NCBI RefSeq assembly: GCF_932294415.1
Contig: NC_065535.1
Location: 82,543,862-82,607,861 of the forward strand
Length of the DNA stretch: 64,000 bases
Source: Quercus robur
Lineage: Eukaryota > Streptophyta > Magnoliopsida > Fagales > Fagaceae
Direction: 5' to 3'
Positions within the stretch are counted from its first letter, which is position 1, and every line of letters begins with the position of its first letter. Made by a program: the position numbers and the translations under genes. The notes beneath the pieces are model-generated. The model ran no database searches. It saw only the letters and a list, made by a program, of their open reading frames with translations, and was not told the origin of the DNA. Below are positions 21,557-34,041 of the stretch, in pieces.

Positions 21557-24500
21557 ATGGACGAGTATTTTACTATATATGTGCATCATGGTGGAAATTT
21601 TGATGAAAATTATTAGAAGTATGTGGGGGGTGATGTGGGGATAGTAGATTCCTAATAAGTGGTCTAAGGTGGAAATTGAGTCTATTTGTAAAGAGTTTGG
21701 GTACACGTGTGTGCGTAGGTTGTGGTACACAATACCTGGGGAGGATAATCAGGAGGGTAGGATGTTCCACTTGATCAAGGATGGCAAGGATGCAATGTTC
21801 ATGACTACTTTGGTGGGGGGTCATGGACATATTCATGTATATGTCCAGCATCCAATACATGACCCTATACTGGTTAATAATGGTAATGGTGTGACATTGG
21901 ACCTTGTTGTAGAGCCTGAGCATAAGTGTGAGCGTGAGCCTGAGCCTGAGTGGTACAGTTCTAGTGATGGAAAACTTGCTTATGAGGATAGAGATGACTT
22001 CTATAATGGTGATGATGATTTTGATGGTCAGTACTTCTATAGGGGTGATGAGGATGATAGGGATGATAGGGGTAGGGATGATTCTGATTCTGATGTTGAA
22101 ATACTTGGATGTAGGAGACCTAGTAAGGAACCAGTTGTTGAGGAACCACAAGGGGATAGGGCTGTCACTACTGATAGTAATGAGAGTTCTAGTGATGCTG
22201 AAATGGAAGGGACTAGAGAAATGAACCCCAACCAACGGTATGTGGATGAAGATAGTAGTGATAGCTGGGACAATGATGGTGAGGCAACATTGCCAGAACA
22301 AATGGGGGTTGGTGTAGTGAACTCAAATTACACCAGTGAGGAGCTGTTAAGTCTAACTGAGTCATCATCTAGTGGTGATGAAGGGGTTGATGATAGTGAC
22401 AGTGAGGGTGATGGTGATACTGCTCATGGACATGTGGATAATGTCACTAGGAGGAAGAAGTTTCCAGTGTTTAAACCAGTTTCTAATCCTAAACACATGA
22501 GGTTTGAGAAGAATATGTTGTTTGTTTCCCCTAATCAGTTCAAGGATGCTATCATTGAGTATGCAGTGAATGGTGGATAGGGGGTGAAGTTTGTGAAGAA
22601 TGATAAAATAAGGGTTAGAGCCAAGTGTCAACCTCCCTGCAAGTTTACAACTTACCTAGCAAAGCTGCCAAGGGAGATGAGTTACCGATTTATGACCTTG
22701 AACTTGGAGCACACATGTACCAGGAGCTACAAAAATCCAAAGTGCACTACCAAGTTCCTTACTAGGAAGTTGATGAAAAAGGTGAGGAGACAACCTAATA
22801 TAAAACTGAAGGATATTCAAGAAGCAGTGCATGAGAAGTATGTGGTGAATATCAGTGCTGGGAAGGTCAGTAGGGCTAGGGAAAAGGCTCAAGACTTTGT
22901 TGATGGGTCTTACATAGAGCAATACAATCAGCCCTGGGATTATTGTGCAGAACTAAGGAGATCTAGTCCTGATAGTACAGTTATGATGAAGACTCACAGC
23001 TATAGTGAGGGAGACTTGGCAACTGAAATGGATTTACAGATAGGAGTGCCATACTTTGAGAGATTGTACATTTGCTAGACTGGGTGTAAGAAGGGATTCT
23101 TGGTAGGATGCAGGCCAATAATTGGATTGGATGCTTGCCATCTTAAAACCAAGTTGGAGGAGTAGCTGATTGTTGCAATTGCAAGGGACCTCAATGAAGA
23201 ATATTTCCCTTTGGCTGTGGCAGTAGGGGAAGCTGAAACCAAGGACTCATGGACTTGGTTTATAAACCTATTGCTAGCTGACATTGGTGATAGCAAGAGG
23301 TGGACATTCATATCCGACCAACAGAAGGTATTTCCATATTTTATGTTTGTTTATAACATGAGAAATATGAACAACAATTGTATGTGATGTATATATACTT
23401 ATTTCTTGTTGTTTGCATTTGGCAGAGATTAGTGCAGTCATTTGCAGATAACTGGTCTCTTTATGAACATAGGTGTTGTTGTAGACATTTGTACAACAAT
23501 TTGAGGAAGCAACATTCTGGTCTCCTAATTAGAGAATTGTTTTGGAGAGCAACAAAAGCAACTTATGCACATGAATTTGAGAAGGCAATGAATGAGATGA
23601 AAGATATTGATGAGGGTGCATACTTTTGGCTAAAAGGACACACCACAACAATATGGGCTAGACACATGTTCAAGGGTGATGGGCTAAGTGATACTGTCCT
23701 CAACAATATGTGTGAAAGCTTCAACAGTAGGATAATAAAATTCAGAGGGAAACCCATTATTAACATGGTATGCAAATTTCCTATACTTTATGTATGTTGG
23801 TCTGAGTTATATATTTTTTAGCATGCACTAATACGTGGGTTGTTTATGTATGCAGCTTGAAGACATTAAGTTGTATTTGATGAATATGTCTCAACAAAAT
23901 AGATTGAGTATTTTGAAGGTAAAGTCTGAGTTGTGCCCTAAAGTTTGTAAAAGATTGCATAGGGAGAAGATGAGTAGCAGTAAATGATTGGCTTGTTGGT
24001 CTTCTGACACAAAATTTGAGGTTAAGAGTGGGCTACAAAGTTTCATTGTGGGCCTAGAGAAGAGGACATGTACCTGTAGGAAATGGGACATCACTGGTAT
24101 TCCATGCTGCCATGCAATTTCATGCATATTCTTCAACAGAGAAGCAACTGAGAAATACACCAATGACTGCTACAAAGTTAGCACATACAAGGCATGCTAT
24201 GAGCCCATCATTGATCCCATTAATGGTCAGAATATGTGGACCCTAACTGGACTCCCACCTGTGCAGCCTCCAATAAAGAGAAGGCCACTTGGCAGGCCCA
24301 AGAAGAAGAGAACAAGGGAACCCAATGAACCAAAAAGGGGTCATAGCAAGGGGTTGGGTATTGCTAAGAGGTGCAAGTCATGTGGGAAGATAGGTCACAA
24401 TAAAAGAAGTTGCAAAGGTGAGGTTGGAGGGAATTCTTCACTGCCTACAGCTGGTGGTGGTGGTCCAAACAGCAGGATTTCTAGGCAAAAACAGGTATAA

Positions 24501-24860
24501 TACTTGTTTGTGCATTAATTTTTTTTGTTTGCACTTGTTTCAATTTTTTAATGTTAACTTGAGTGTATGTGTTGTTTGTAGACAACTAATGAGCCAAGTG
24601 GAGGAGTGGCCATCAATGAGCCAAATCCACCAAGGGCACCACCTACCACGAGAGTTGGAAGCAATGCAGCAACTACCAGACAAGCTACAAGTAGTGCACC
24701 CCCCAATAATACAACATCCAATCCAAGCAGCAACACACATGGAAATCCAAAGAAGAGAAAGAAGGGGAGTGTCACAAGTGAGACTTTGAATGCATCAAGA
24801 AATGCATCTAGGTACAGAGAAGCATTGAGCCAGTCATCTATGCATGGGCCAATGGGATAA
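21557..24860 (+). pseudogene. mudrA-type MULE transposase, broken
   Basis: Coding starts near MDEYFTIYVHHGG, then an acidic region rich in D/E/S (to about 22430). The plant MuDR N-terminal domain follows (FVSPNQFKDAIIEYAVNG, then a TAG). The MULE catalytic domain has GLDACHLKTK and RWTFISDQQK around 23110-23337. The SWIM zinc finger is CTCRKWDITGIPCCHA (about 24067-24115), the CCHC knuckle is CKSCGKIGHNKRSC, and a Pro/Asn/Ser-rich tail ends at 24860. Three GT-AG introns fit the frame: 23338-23425, 23768-23855, 24495-24581. In-frame stops lie at about 22578, 23076, 23163 and 23983, and the first 110 bases are frame-shifted with stops. It no longer encodes a transposase, though ends and TSDs are intact. 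Confidence 0.85.
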
Positions 24861-25790
24861 GCTGGTGGAGACTGAGCAATATCCATTTCTTTGTTTTTTG
24901 TATCTTTGAACTTTTTTGTGGTAGTCAGTGTGAAAGGTTGTACTTATGGCTGAATTATGTACATTTTGGTAGTGTTGAACAATGACAGCTAAGTACTGCA
25001 CAATGGCCTTTTTGGTCTTTTTTGTTTTTGTTGCCCGAACAATGGCTAAATTATGGAAAAGAAGTTTTTGTGTATGGCAGCTAAGGTTTTTGTGTATTGT
25101 GATTTGTGTATGGCAACTAAGGTTTTTGTGCATTGTGATTTGTGTATAGCAGCTTGGGTATTGTCAATGAATTGTGTATTGTGATCTGTGTATTATGGCA
25201 GGGAATTGTATTTTGGACAAATTCATGTCTGCCATGTATATAGTGTTGTCTGGCTTATGTATTGTGTTTGCACACAATGGTGCAGTTGCAGCTCATTATT
25301 TTCCAGATAATAATGTGTTGTGTTTGCACACACATAATGTGTATTGTGTATTGTGAAACTAGTAACATCATGGTTGCAGGTGCAGCTCATTATTTTCCAG
25401 ATAATAACAGATAAGTGCAATCATGCCAGTTCATTATTTACCTGTGCATGTGAAACTAGTAACATCAGTTCAGTATTTTCCAGATAAGTTCAGTTCAAAT
25501 GTGCAGGTCATGCTAGATTAGTGCAGTCATTTTCCAGTGGGCAGTTTGCACACAATGACTGAATTGGTAACTTCAGTTCAGTAAGTTACACACAGTGACC
25601 TTTAAGTTCATTCATTCATTACAAAACCAGATAACATTGAACAAAATTACATTTCATTTCATTGAACCAGATAACATTGAACAAAACCATGATAATTTCA
25701 TTTCATTCAAACAGAAATTACAAAGGTAATTGGGATATAGTTTTCCACAAAATTCTTTACAAAATGCTCCATAAAATGCTTCATCAACAA

Positions 25791-25985
25791 TGCCACAATC
25801 AGCACAACTAAAATCACCATCTAACCCGTCCATCTAAACCACCAAAACTAAAATTACACAAAGTCAGAACCCACACATCAGCAATGCCACAATCAACACA
25901 ACTAAAATCACCATCTAACCCACCCATCTAAACCACCAAAACAAAAATTACACAAAGGTAGATCCCACACATCAGCAATGCAAAA
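25791..25985. repeat. 94-bp tandem duplication in the MULE
   Basis: TGCCACAATCA(G/A)CACAACTA starts at 25791 and 25885; both copies continue through ATCACCATCTAACCC and ACACATCAGCAATGC. Confidence 0.85.
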
Positions 25986-26784
25986 ATCAGAGACACTGCC
26001 AAACACTTCTCCCTCTTTTTGCAAGTTGAAACTTCAGCCTGGAGTCTGAGAATGGTCTGCCTCTATTCTAGGATAAGGACCTTACCACACGGACAAATCT
26101 CATCATCAATCCATTAAAAATATTTGCATTTCCGTCCAACCTGAAATTCAAACCAAATCAATCAATTCAAACCAAATCAATCAACCCACTAAAAAAACGA
26201 ACTAAAGAAAAAAAAAATTGAAATTAGGACACCCATAGAACCTTCTTCCTGGATTGTTCTCCATCCAGGAAACTACTAGAACTGGTTTACCAGGCTGGGG
26301 CAATAACACGTGGGTGATGCTCTCCTCTTTAGGCTTGCCAAGGATGATGAGCTTGATTCCATCTCTTCAATGTGGTTTTGATGAGTGGGTGAAGTAGAGT
26401 TTTTGTCTGTGAGTGATTTTCTCAGGGAATGTTACGGTGTTACGATTTTGGTCTGTGAGTGATTTACCTAGTTTTTGTCTATGAGTGATTTAGAGTTTTT
26501 CTCAATGGAATGTTACGGTTTCAAGGAAATGGATGAAGAACATGAGGATGAAATGTTATGGTTTCAAGTTTCAGGGGATTGGGTTTTCAAGTTTCAGTTT
26601 TTTTTTTTAAGTTTCAGGGGGAATGGGTTTTTTTTCAATTTCAGGGGGAATGGGTTTTGGGTTGGATGTTGGGGAAGAACACGAGGATGAAGACAACACG
26701 GGTTAGGGTTTCGTTTCCAGGTTTGGGGATTTTCGGTGAAGGAGTGAAGACTGAAGGTAGTTATGAGTTCAGTCACGAGAAGGT

Positions 26785-27014
26785 TACGTGTGGGCTAAGT
26801 GGGACATGTTGGCTTTTTAATTATTATTTTAATAAATGGGTTTGACAGCTAGGACCTCCGTTTGCCACCTCAACATTTTCTATCACTGGATTGACGATAG
26901 GGACTATTTTAAAAACAATTTTTGAAAATCAGGGACTGACCTAGGACCTAAATCAATTTAGGGACCAAATTGTAACAAGGCCTAAAATGTAGGGACCAAA
27001 AGTGCATTTTCGCC
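26785..27014 (-). repeat. MULE right terminal inverted repeat
   Basis: The inverse of the left arm, ending AAAAGTGCATTTTCGCC directly before the second TAGATGAAA. Confidence 0.88.
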
Positions 27015-27023
27015 TAGATGAAA

Positions 27024-27769
27024 CTGATTACTTACAAGCTCATTAAGAAGAGCTAGAAGTTTTTGCATCAATTTTGCGAATGGTGTTCCACTGAGCTTCA
27101 GTTACAGTTATGATCCAATAACTCTGTTCTTGAATTACATTGACAATGGCAACTTCTATGATGTGTTGGCTAATGTCCCACTTATACTCCATCAGAGGCT
27201 ATAGGTTAATTTTTGTCTTTTTTCCCCCCCGTCAAGAAAAGTGTTCACCTAAAATCATCCATACCTAAAAACTTTATTGAGTTGGTTCATTTTAAATTTC
27301 AAGCTGTTTTGATTTCTACACATTCTCTTAAAAAATTAAATTGCTCTGCCTACCTGAATCCTCTGACAGATGTATTGGATTTCTAACAATCAAATCAATA
27401 AAGCTTCTAATTGCAATTTACTTGGATTTGGCTGCCAAGACTCCTTGATAAATTTCTCCTTTGCTCATTTCTTGACCTTGTAGCATATTCAATGTGAACT
27501 GATTTACTATTTGTTAGTGGATTCACGTGGACATCTGTTTGCATTTCCAGATAACCTTAACAACTTTCCTACATTTTCTTAACCAGTGCTATTTCTAACT
27601 TTGTATAGTCACGTTCATGATTCATCTTGCCCTTCATATGAAGTTAATTGTTTAATAAATTTAAAGAAAAAAAATTACTCTGACTCGAAATCATTACTTT
27701 TTGGAGACTTTTCAATTTCATTCTTAGTTGAAAGCTTGAAATTGTCTAAAAACACAAGAGCTATTTAGA
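27024..27769. other. Unrecognised exon-like DNA right of the MULE
   Basis: Right after the duplication, one frame reads ANGVPLSFSYSYDPITLF and another EELEVFASILRMVFH. This continues the possible exon seen left of the MULE at 20284-20578. I recognise no family, and stops occur in every frame. Confidence 0.3.
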
Positions 27770-30170
27770 CCCCCAAATTAAATATTACGGCTCGATTGAT
27801 TTTACTCTAACTTAAACTAAGTGCGAAATAAAGTAAATGCGAGCAAACAAACAATAAAACTACTCTAAGCCATATTCATCAAATCACAGTAATAAAATGA
27901 AAGCTAAAAGAGTAGAGAAGAAGAATGCAAATACAAGATAACACGCCAATGTGTTATCGAAGAGGAAACCAAAATACTCGGCGAAAAACCTCTCTGCCGT
28001 CCTGATGGAAATATGAGTGTACGCAGCGGAAAAAATAAAAATAATGGATCTACTTCATTCGCAATTTATAACATGTATTATGTAAGTTTCAGAATTCAAG
28101 AATAAGAGAGTGTACCTTGGTGTGGTGAATTTCAAAACTGAAGATCAGAAGTTCTTAAGAATACTTTCAATCTTCACTTCAATTCCACTTATGCCCAAGA
28201 AGTGTGTTCTCTCAATCAGTTTGTTCTAGGGAGAATGAGAATAGTGTCTCTTTTACCACATACAAACCTTTTCATATCCTATATAAATTCTGTATGTTTC
28301 TCTTTTTAAAACTGATTATCTAATTGGGCTAGCCTTTTGGGCCTTTCCAATTGGGTTTTATTATGTGGCTTGAAGTGGGACTAAAAGGGAACAAATAAGA
28401 CACTAGCTCCAATAGGCCTTAGGCTTTTCTGTCAACTCTTGACAAGTCCAAAGTTGCCATTAATTATATTTAATACCACTATATAAATATAATTGCACTC
28501 TAAACTTTATTAATAAATTATATCCCAAGACTTTATTATACATGCAACCCCTTCATAAAATATTCGTAGTAATACAAAGTCATGAATGTAAACTGTCACT
28601 TTGTAAATTACTACATCTTAATCATTGAGTACCTGGTTTAATCCTTTTAAGTTATTCTTCATATATTTATGAAATCCAATTTCATAAATATATACTTTAG
28701 TAATTTCTTACAAAAGTGGTTAGACCTAACTCTCTGAATAACAAATCCATTAAACTTATCTCAAGGGAATATTTTGTATCTCCATTAAGAGACTATGAAT
28801 TCCATCTTGAGAATATATGTTCCATCAACACTAAATGTGGTTGTCCAACATACTGAGATTTTGACCATTAATATAGATCTCACTCCTAATATATCAAAAC
28901 AACCTACACTTCATGATTAGGTCCATTATTCTCTCAGGATTAAGAGTTTATGTAAATAGAAGTCGTGAGATTTATTATTCAATTAACAGTCATTAGCAGA
29001 ATAATAAATCTCACAGCGGTCTAATTCAATATGTCTTAACTCTTAAAACATATCAACATATCAACTAGAAGTCTCCACTTCCATGATTAAGACAAATCAT
29101 CTTAGTTGATATGTTATAGTTTTCGCAAATGAAATGCCCAATTTCATCACCGACTATGAACTATAATTTTGAGTTCACAAAGAACTTGTGATTTATATCT
29201 TCTATGACTTTTCACATAAATCACATACTATACATCTCATGGACTATATGATAATGTACGAATATTCATGTTACCATTATTTTAGATAATAATAAAACAA
29301 CTTTATTAATCACAATATTAAGTCATACATCATGTCATACATAATGTCATATATAATATCATACATAGCATCATACAATAGAATTTAAGGGCACTAATCC
29401 TAACACGCCCTCCAAGCAGTAAATCGATCCACTAGACAATAAGTTGGGATACACAAATAGCAAGAGACCTTCTAAGCCTAATCCACCCAACGCACCTAAG
29501 CCCTCCAAGCTCCTACTCCAACAAGGCTTCTCGGAATCGTGTCTTGTCTAGCTTTCCAAATCCCGCAATACGCCCGATTGCATCTACCAAACAAATGGCT
29601 TCTTCCAATACTTCCCAGCAGCAACAAAACTTCACTTTACACTTAGAATGGGTGTGGTAAGTGTTTGAGTTATCAACCTTTCAAGGATTTGAAAATGGAG
29701 AGGTAGGAGTTAAGGAAAACCACAATGGATTATGTAGAGGATTGTAGATATAGAAATCTCTAACTCTCAAAGGTTGTGGCTAGGGTTTTCTCTTTGAAAA
29801 GCACTCCTCAATATATATGGTAATGATGGTATATATAGTGTGGGTGAGGATGTAGTAGAGCAGATATGACAAAATAGCAAAACAGAATGTTTTGCGGGTA
29901 TCTCACGGGAAGGCCTTACTCGCGAGACACTTGCGAAAACCAACTGTCACCATCCTGTCATGACTCTTCGCAATCCAGTCATGTGCTAAGCACATGCTTC
30001 ACTTCACGGGAAGGCTACTCGTGAAAACTTCTTTGGTCTTCAATTTGCCTTGAGTCTTCACGCTCTCTCTCACACACATAACCCTTACAAAGAAATCTCA
30101 CATAAAATATAGGGTACATAAGATTGAACAAAATTATAATCAAATTTGGCACGGAATTAAAACCAACACA
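27770..30170. repeat. Unclassified dispersed repeat hosting a solo LTR
   Basis: The left part (27770-28002: ACCCCCAAATTAAATATTAC, later CACGCCAATGTGTTATCGAA and ACTCGGCGAAAAACCTCTC) and the right part (29406 onward: CGCCCTCCAAGCAGTAAATC, GCACCTAAGCCCTCCAAGC) read as one sequence cut by the solo LTR. No gene is present. The class is unclear; from memory it looks like a common non-autonomous retroelement. Confidence 0.4.
28003..29405. mobile_element. Solo LTR, 1,403 bp
   Basis: Begins TGATGGAAATATGAGTGT and ends CACTAATCCTAACA (TG...CA). The flanks are CGTCC (27998-28002) and CGCCC (29406-29410), a 5-bp target duplication with one change. No internal coding region and no second LTR occur nearby, so it is the product of LTR-LTR recombination. 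Lineage is not assignable; Copia is likely by length and style only. Confidence 0.75.
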
Positions 30171-30953
30171 AAATAGTTGTAAATCACAACTTTACATTAG
30201 TCCTAGGACTATCTTTAATGCAGAGCTCCTTGATCTGGTTACTACAGAAATGAAAATGGATTTTGTTCTAGTATTAGTATTTGCATATGATTTTTGTATT
30301 TCACATTATCTCATGCCACAATTGCATTTTAGGAACTGAAGGATTCAAATATCATTTCTTATAGTTGCATTTCATTTAATAGTAATAGCTTGATAATTTT
30401 GACATAATTAGTTAGTTTTCTCTATGATAGATTATTGCCTGTTCATTTCAATAATATTTTCTTTAAGATGCTGATCGCTCCTCACATTGCAGATTGCTTT
30501 GCTCATCTAGGCCAAAATGCTTCTGCACAAGGTATATCACTATTGCATATTGCTTCTAATAAAAGTTAATCTTTTCTCCTCATAACTGATCGATAGGGTT
30601 GTCTAACTGTATGTTTTCATGAAAATATTATTTTTTAGAATATTATTGTTGATCATTTTCCTTCACCTCTCTCACTCCCCAGCGAATCCTTTGGTAATCT
30701 CTAAATATGGAGCAAGCAAAGATTACCTTGGTTGTACGGATTTAGCAAATAGGAAAGCTATTGATGATCGGGTAGATATACTTGACTGTCTTGTTCGATT
30801 GGCAAAGTCTAGGACTCCATTTTGCTTTACTATTAATCTTTTCTAAGCATACCTGTGCTAATAGAATTAGGTTGAATGGTAATTATATTGGTCAAATTTG
30901 GTTTTGGGGGCTCTGGTGTGTAGAACCATCTTCAACTCTTTGCACAGGACATT
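30171..30953 (+). other. Unrecognised exon-like segments
   Basis: Between introns with plausible borders are the readings ELLDLVTTEMKMD (near 30222), IADCFAHLGQNASAQG (30493-30531, between AG and GT) and NPLVISKYGASKDYLG followed by CTDLANRKAIDDRVDILD (30685-30800). The last looks protein-like and conserved, but I cannot name the family. It may be the tail of the gene whose earlier exons surround the MULE. The CACTA end at 30954 cuts the region. Confidence 0.35.
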
Positions 30954-31345
30954 CGCTACAAAAAAAACGTTCTATAGTTGCGTTTTTAAAATGAGGCTAT
31001 AGCTCAGAAAAACGTGGCTATAGGACGATTTGGCCTATAGCCACCTTTTTTTAGACCGCGTTTTCAAAAGTGGCCTAAACCCTGTGACTATAGGCCTGAG
31101 GGGTCTATGGCTGCACTTTTTCAAAGGTGGCTATAGGATCGGACCAATGGCCATGTTTAAAACGTGGCTATTTTTTTTTTTTTTAGCAAAATGTAAGCGA
31201 GATATAGCTATAAGTGAAAGCTATAGCTACGTTTAAAACGTGGCTATAGGTGAAGGCTATAGCCACGTTTTTTAAATGTGGCTATAGGACATATTTTTAG
31301 CCGCGTTTAAAAACGCGGCTATAGCCCCTTTTTTTTTTCTTTTTC
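30954..31345 (+). mobile_element. CACTA-type terminus with subterminal repeats
   Basis: Starts CGCTACAAAAAAAACG, one base from the CACTACAA consensus, followed by at least ten direct and inverted copies of a TATAGCCACGTTT-type unit, including AACGTGGCTATAG facing CTATAGCCACGTT. This crowding of short repeats inside the end is typical of En/Spm elements. The orientation places the interior to the right, toward the captured gene fragments. The opposite end was not found. Confidence 0.65.
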
Positions 31346-32543
31346 CTAGGCCAAATGGCTTAAGAAGGATCTCCACACCTGAGTTTAAGTTAAGCAAGCT
31401 TTAGCTTTGTTTTCTACACAAGAGACTATTATGTGGAAAATTCATTATACTAGTGCAATCACCACAACTTATCTAGAAGAAAATAACCCAGCATATGCAA
31501 CATCAATTGTTTATTAGAACATCTTCAGCAAGAAAGAACATAATATTCCAAATGTATCACTCAAAATAAGCAGTATAAGTAAGATATAGAAATAGGCTGT
31601 GTAACCCACTAGATGAATTAACTAGCATGGCAAAGAGTAGTATTCCAAATCCTATTTTTCATATATCAAACCTAACTACCAAGTATCTAAGAGGTTAGTG
31701 ACTGAGATTAAGGCTTTTTATTAGTTGAGTTGACTAGTTACGTAAACATTAGAATAACACCACATCTGGCTGCACAGAATTAATATATAACTGGCAGCTA
31801 AGAATAAACAAAATATAGATTTATCTAAAGAAAAATTTAGAGTACCCAAGCCTGAAATGCACAATTTATTTATATGAGAATCAACCAAGTCAAAAAGCTA
31901 GAGGGTGTAATCAATTTCCATGCAACCAAATTAACACAACCCAATTGTTAATCACTAACTGGATTAGCTATAGGTCAAGAATAAATTGCAACACCATTAA
32001 TAGCCTTCCTTTGAGGACCAATCAGCACAATGCTGAAGAAAGATATTCACTATCAAATAAATCATCAAATTCTTATCAATGTAACTCTCCTCAAACGAAA
32101 TCCTTGTTTTCAATTTCAATTTACTGTATTCCTTACAAGATCTCCACCCACACAGTAAACAATTAAGTTGGGACTCCTAACCTTTTGCTTAGTAAATCAA
32201 AATAGGCATTTAACCAAACATAACAAAAAAGAAATCCAAATCTGAATATGATGGAAAAGAAACCAAAGAAACAAACTTTAAAATGAAATGAAAGATATTC
32301 ATATATCCACCCCCCCCCCCGGCCCCCCCAAAAAAAAAAGTTCATATGAGTATAAAAGGGGGGAAGAACATAACACAGTAACTATTCTCAAGGACTAAAT
32401 TGTGAAATAAAAAGAAAACTAAAAGAATCTTAGTTTGAGTCACAACTCCATTGCCTAAAATTTTTTGTAATTGCATTAGCCAATTCCAATAGGCCAGAAG
32501 TAATCAAAATTGATATTTACTAAGAGACAAATTCAATGCATAC
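31346..32543. other. Non-coding DNA between CACTA end and CDPK exon
   Basis: A/T-rich, without protein-like frames. On the minus strand it would be the intron following the CDPK exon. A C-rich run lies at about 32311-32329. Confidence 0.4.
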
Positions 32544-32670
32544 ATAGGGCTTGGGCAGCAGTTTGTCTTGCCCGAGGATCCTTCACCAGTAACTTCTTTA
32601 CAAAATCTTTCACACTGTTGCTTATGGTTGGCCATGGTTTGCGGCGAAAATCAAGCTTGTTTCATAAGAC
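32544..32670 (-). pseudogene. CDPK exon fragment (kinase domain C-lobe)
   Basis: The minus strand reads from an AG acceptor (TTTTGTAG) through [18 protein letters not shown] and [19 protein letters not shown] to a GTATGC donor. This is the C-lobe signature of plant calcium-dependent protein kinases of the CPK16/18/28 group. Both splice borders and phase are those of a real exon. Near its start TGA replaces an expected Arg codon, so it cannot encode a product. Neighbouring kinase exons and the EF hands are absent, so this is an isolated captured exon. Confidence 0.8.
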
Positions 32671-32729
32671 CTACAAAAGTGAGACAGTTAGATAAGTATA
32701 CAAAAGGAAACTATGGGGGGGGGGGGGGG

Positions 32730-32882
32730 GGGAAGAAGCAATATTGAAGACACAAACTTTATGGGAGATTGAGATAGATAAGGCTCGACGATTGAACTCA
32801 TTTTCTGCAAATTCACCGAACCGGGTTTTCCACAACTCCATTGCCTCTCTTCCTCTCCCTCACCCCAAGACATCACACACAC
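32730..32882 (-). pseudogene. Possible TBC/RabGAP first-exon fragment
   Basis: The minus strand has a 5'-UTR-like stretch (to about 33000), then MSWGEGEEERQWSCGKPG and SVNLQKMSSIVEPYLSQSP, ending at IKF. I associate this N-terminus with plant TBC-domain Rab GTPase-activating proteins, from memory and with moderate doubt. No TBC catalytic motifs follow; the frame runs into a poly-G run (32714-32732 on the plus strand). It lies just upstream of the CDPK exon on the same strand. Confidence 0.35.
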
Positions 32883-32968
32883 CTCGATTCCGCAAACTCC
32901 TTCGATCCCGCTTCTTCAGCGCTGATTCTAGTAAACGACGACGAAGCAAAGATCGTCAAAGCAAATAG

Positions 32969-33904
32969 AAAAAAGCAAATCAAAACCCTAATCGCAATTG
33001 CAAACAATACAATTATTTGAAATTTGTTGAGTCTTTGGGGACAACAATCCAACCAAGGTTAAAAAAAAGTTCAAAGATTGGAAGGATAAGAACTAATATT
33101 AAAAATTTTCAAGTTTATAGAATCTTTTTAGAGGCTAAGTATTGACAACCAAATTGATAATATGCATCTGGCAAAATATTGATGCCAAGCATGGATAACA
33201 TCTTGGTCGTGTATTTGAGATTGAGATTGAAACGGAAAAGTGAAAGGCCAAAACTCAGAATAGCAAGAGGTAGAAAGCTATGAGTTTGTGTAATTGAGGA
33301 GACGTTTGGATTTTGCAAGAGTAAGAGACATAAAGAGAGAGTTGTGTTATGAGAGGGAACTTCAAAGGCACTACATTGTTCTATGTGCATGGGGTTAATT
33401 GTAGCTATTAATTATTACTTATTAGAGTTTGGCTGGGATAAAAAATGGGCTTGGGCTTGCTATGAACTTTGATCTTGGACAAAATATATTGTTAATTTTA
33501 AATATATTGTTAATTAAAAATGGGCTTGGGCTTGGGCTTGAGCATCATCGATTGTTGTTATACTAAGTCCTAACCTTACTTGTTTGCAAACTAAGAAGAG
33601 GTAATTAATTAGGAAATCAAATTTGTTATTGTCTTTTGATATCATACTAATTAATTGACGGCTTTAATTTTTTATTTGGCTAAATAGTAAATACTGCTTA
33701 TGGAGCATCTTCGATTGTAAAGAGGAAAAACAAGAATCAAAGAAAATAAGAACTATAGAAAGGGATTTTACGAACCATAATCTAAAATTCATATCTTACC
33801 AAGAAATATGCATCATAGATAAATGACTATCTGAAATCGAAAATCTAGAAATTGCAAAACAAGAAGTTAATTCCCTTAATGTTTTACCTAAGGAGTGGAC
33901 AAAC
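32969..33904. other. Non-coding DNA between captured fragments
   Basis: A/T-rich with short direct repeats (AAAATGGGCTTGGGCTTG at about 33443 and 33518). On the minus strand it follows the PIP5K exon donor at 33904, so part is intron. A minus-strand frame at 33115-33390 has no recognisable motif. Confidence 0.35.
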
Positions 33905-34041
33905 CTTTACTTCAGATTTCCTCAAAGTCTTAATCATGAATCGATCATCTTGGGACAGGAAAAAAACACTCCCACTTTTCCCAAGAGAAGAAAGTTCCCG
34001 CAGAGCATTATTCCCACAAATGGACATCATGTAATCAGCAG
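33905..34041 (-). pseudogene. PIP5K exon, 3' part (split by the Gypsy element)
   Basis: The minus strand encodes [35 protein letters not shown] and TLRKSEVK, then a GT donor at 33904. This is the start of the kinase core of plant phosphatidylinositol-4-phosphate 5-kinases, including the glycine-rich loop GKSGS and the ATP-binding lysine in MIKT. The same exon continues at 44142-44175 beyond the retroelement; the 5-bp duplication AGCAG marks the cut within GCTGCT (Ala-Ala). No frame damage apart from the insertion. Confidence 0.88.

Larger units (their letters stand above)
20588..27014 (+). mobile_element. Full-length Mutator-like element (MULE)
   Basis: The 9-bp duplication TAGATGAAA flanks it at 20579-20587 and 27015-27023, the size expected for Mutator. 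The ends are long inverted repeats beginning GGCGAAAATGCACTTTTGG on both sides. Left arm about 20588-20818, right arm about 26785-27014, with a handful of differences. A mudrA-type transposase gene lies inside in plus orientation but has several stop codons and a frameshift. The last 2 kb (24861-26785) contains no gene, only low-complexity TGTGTATTGTGATTTG repeats and a 94-bp duplication. Structurally complete, coding-defective. Confidence 0.93.
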
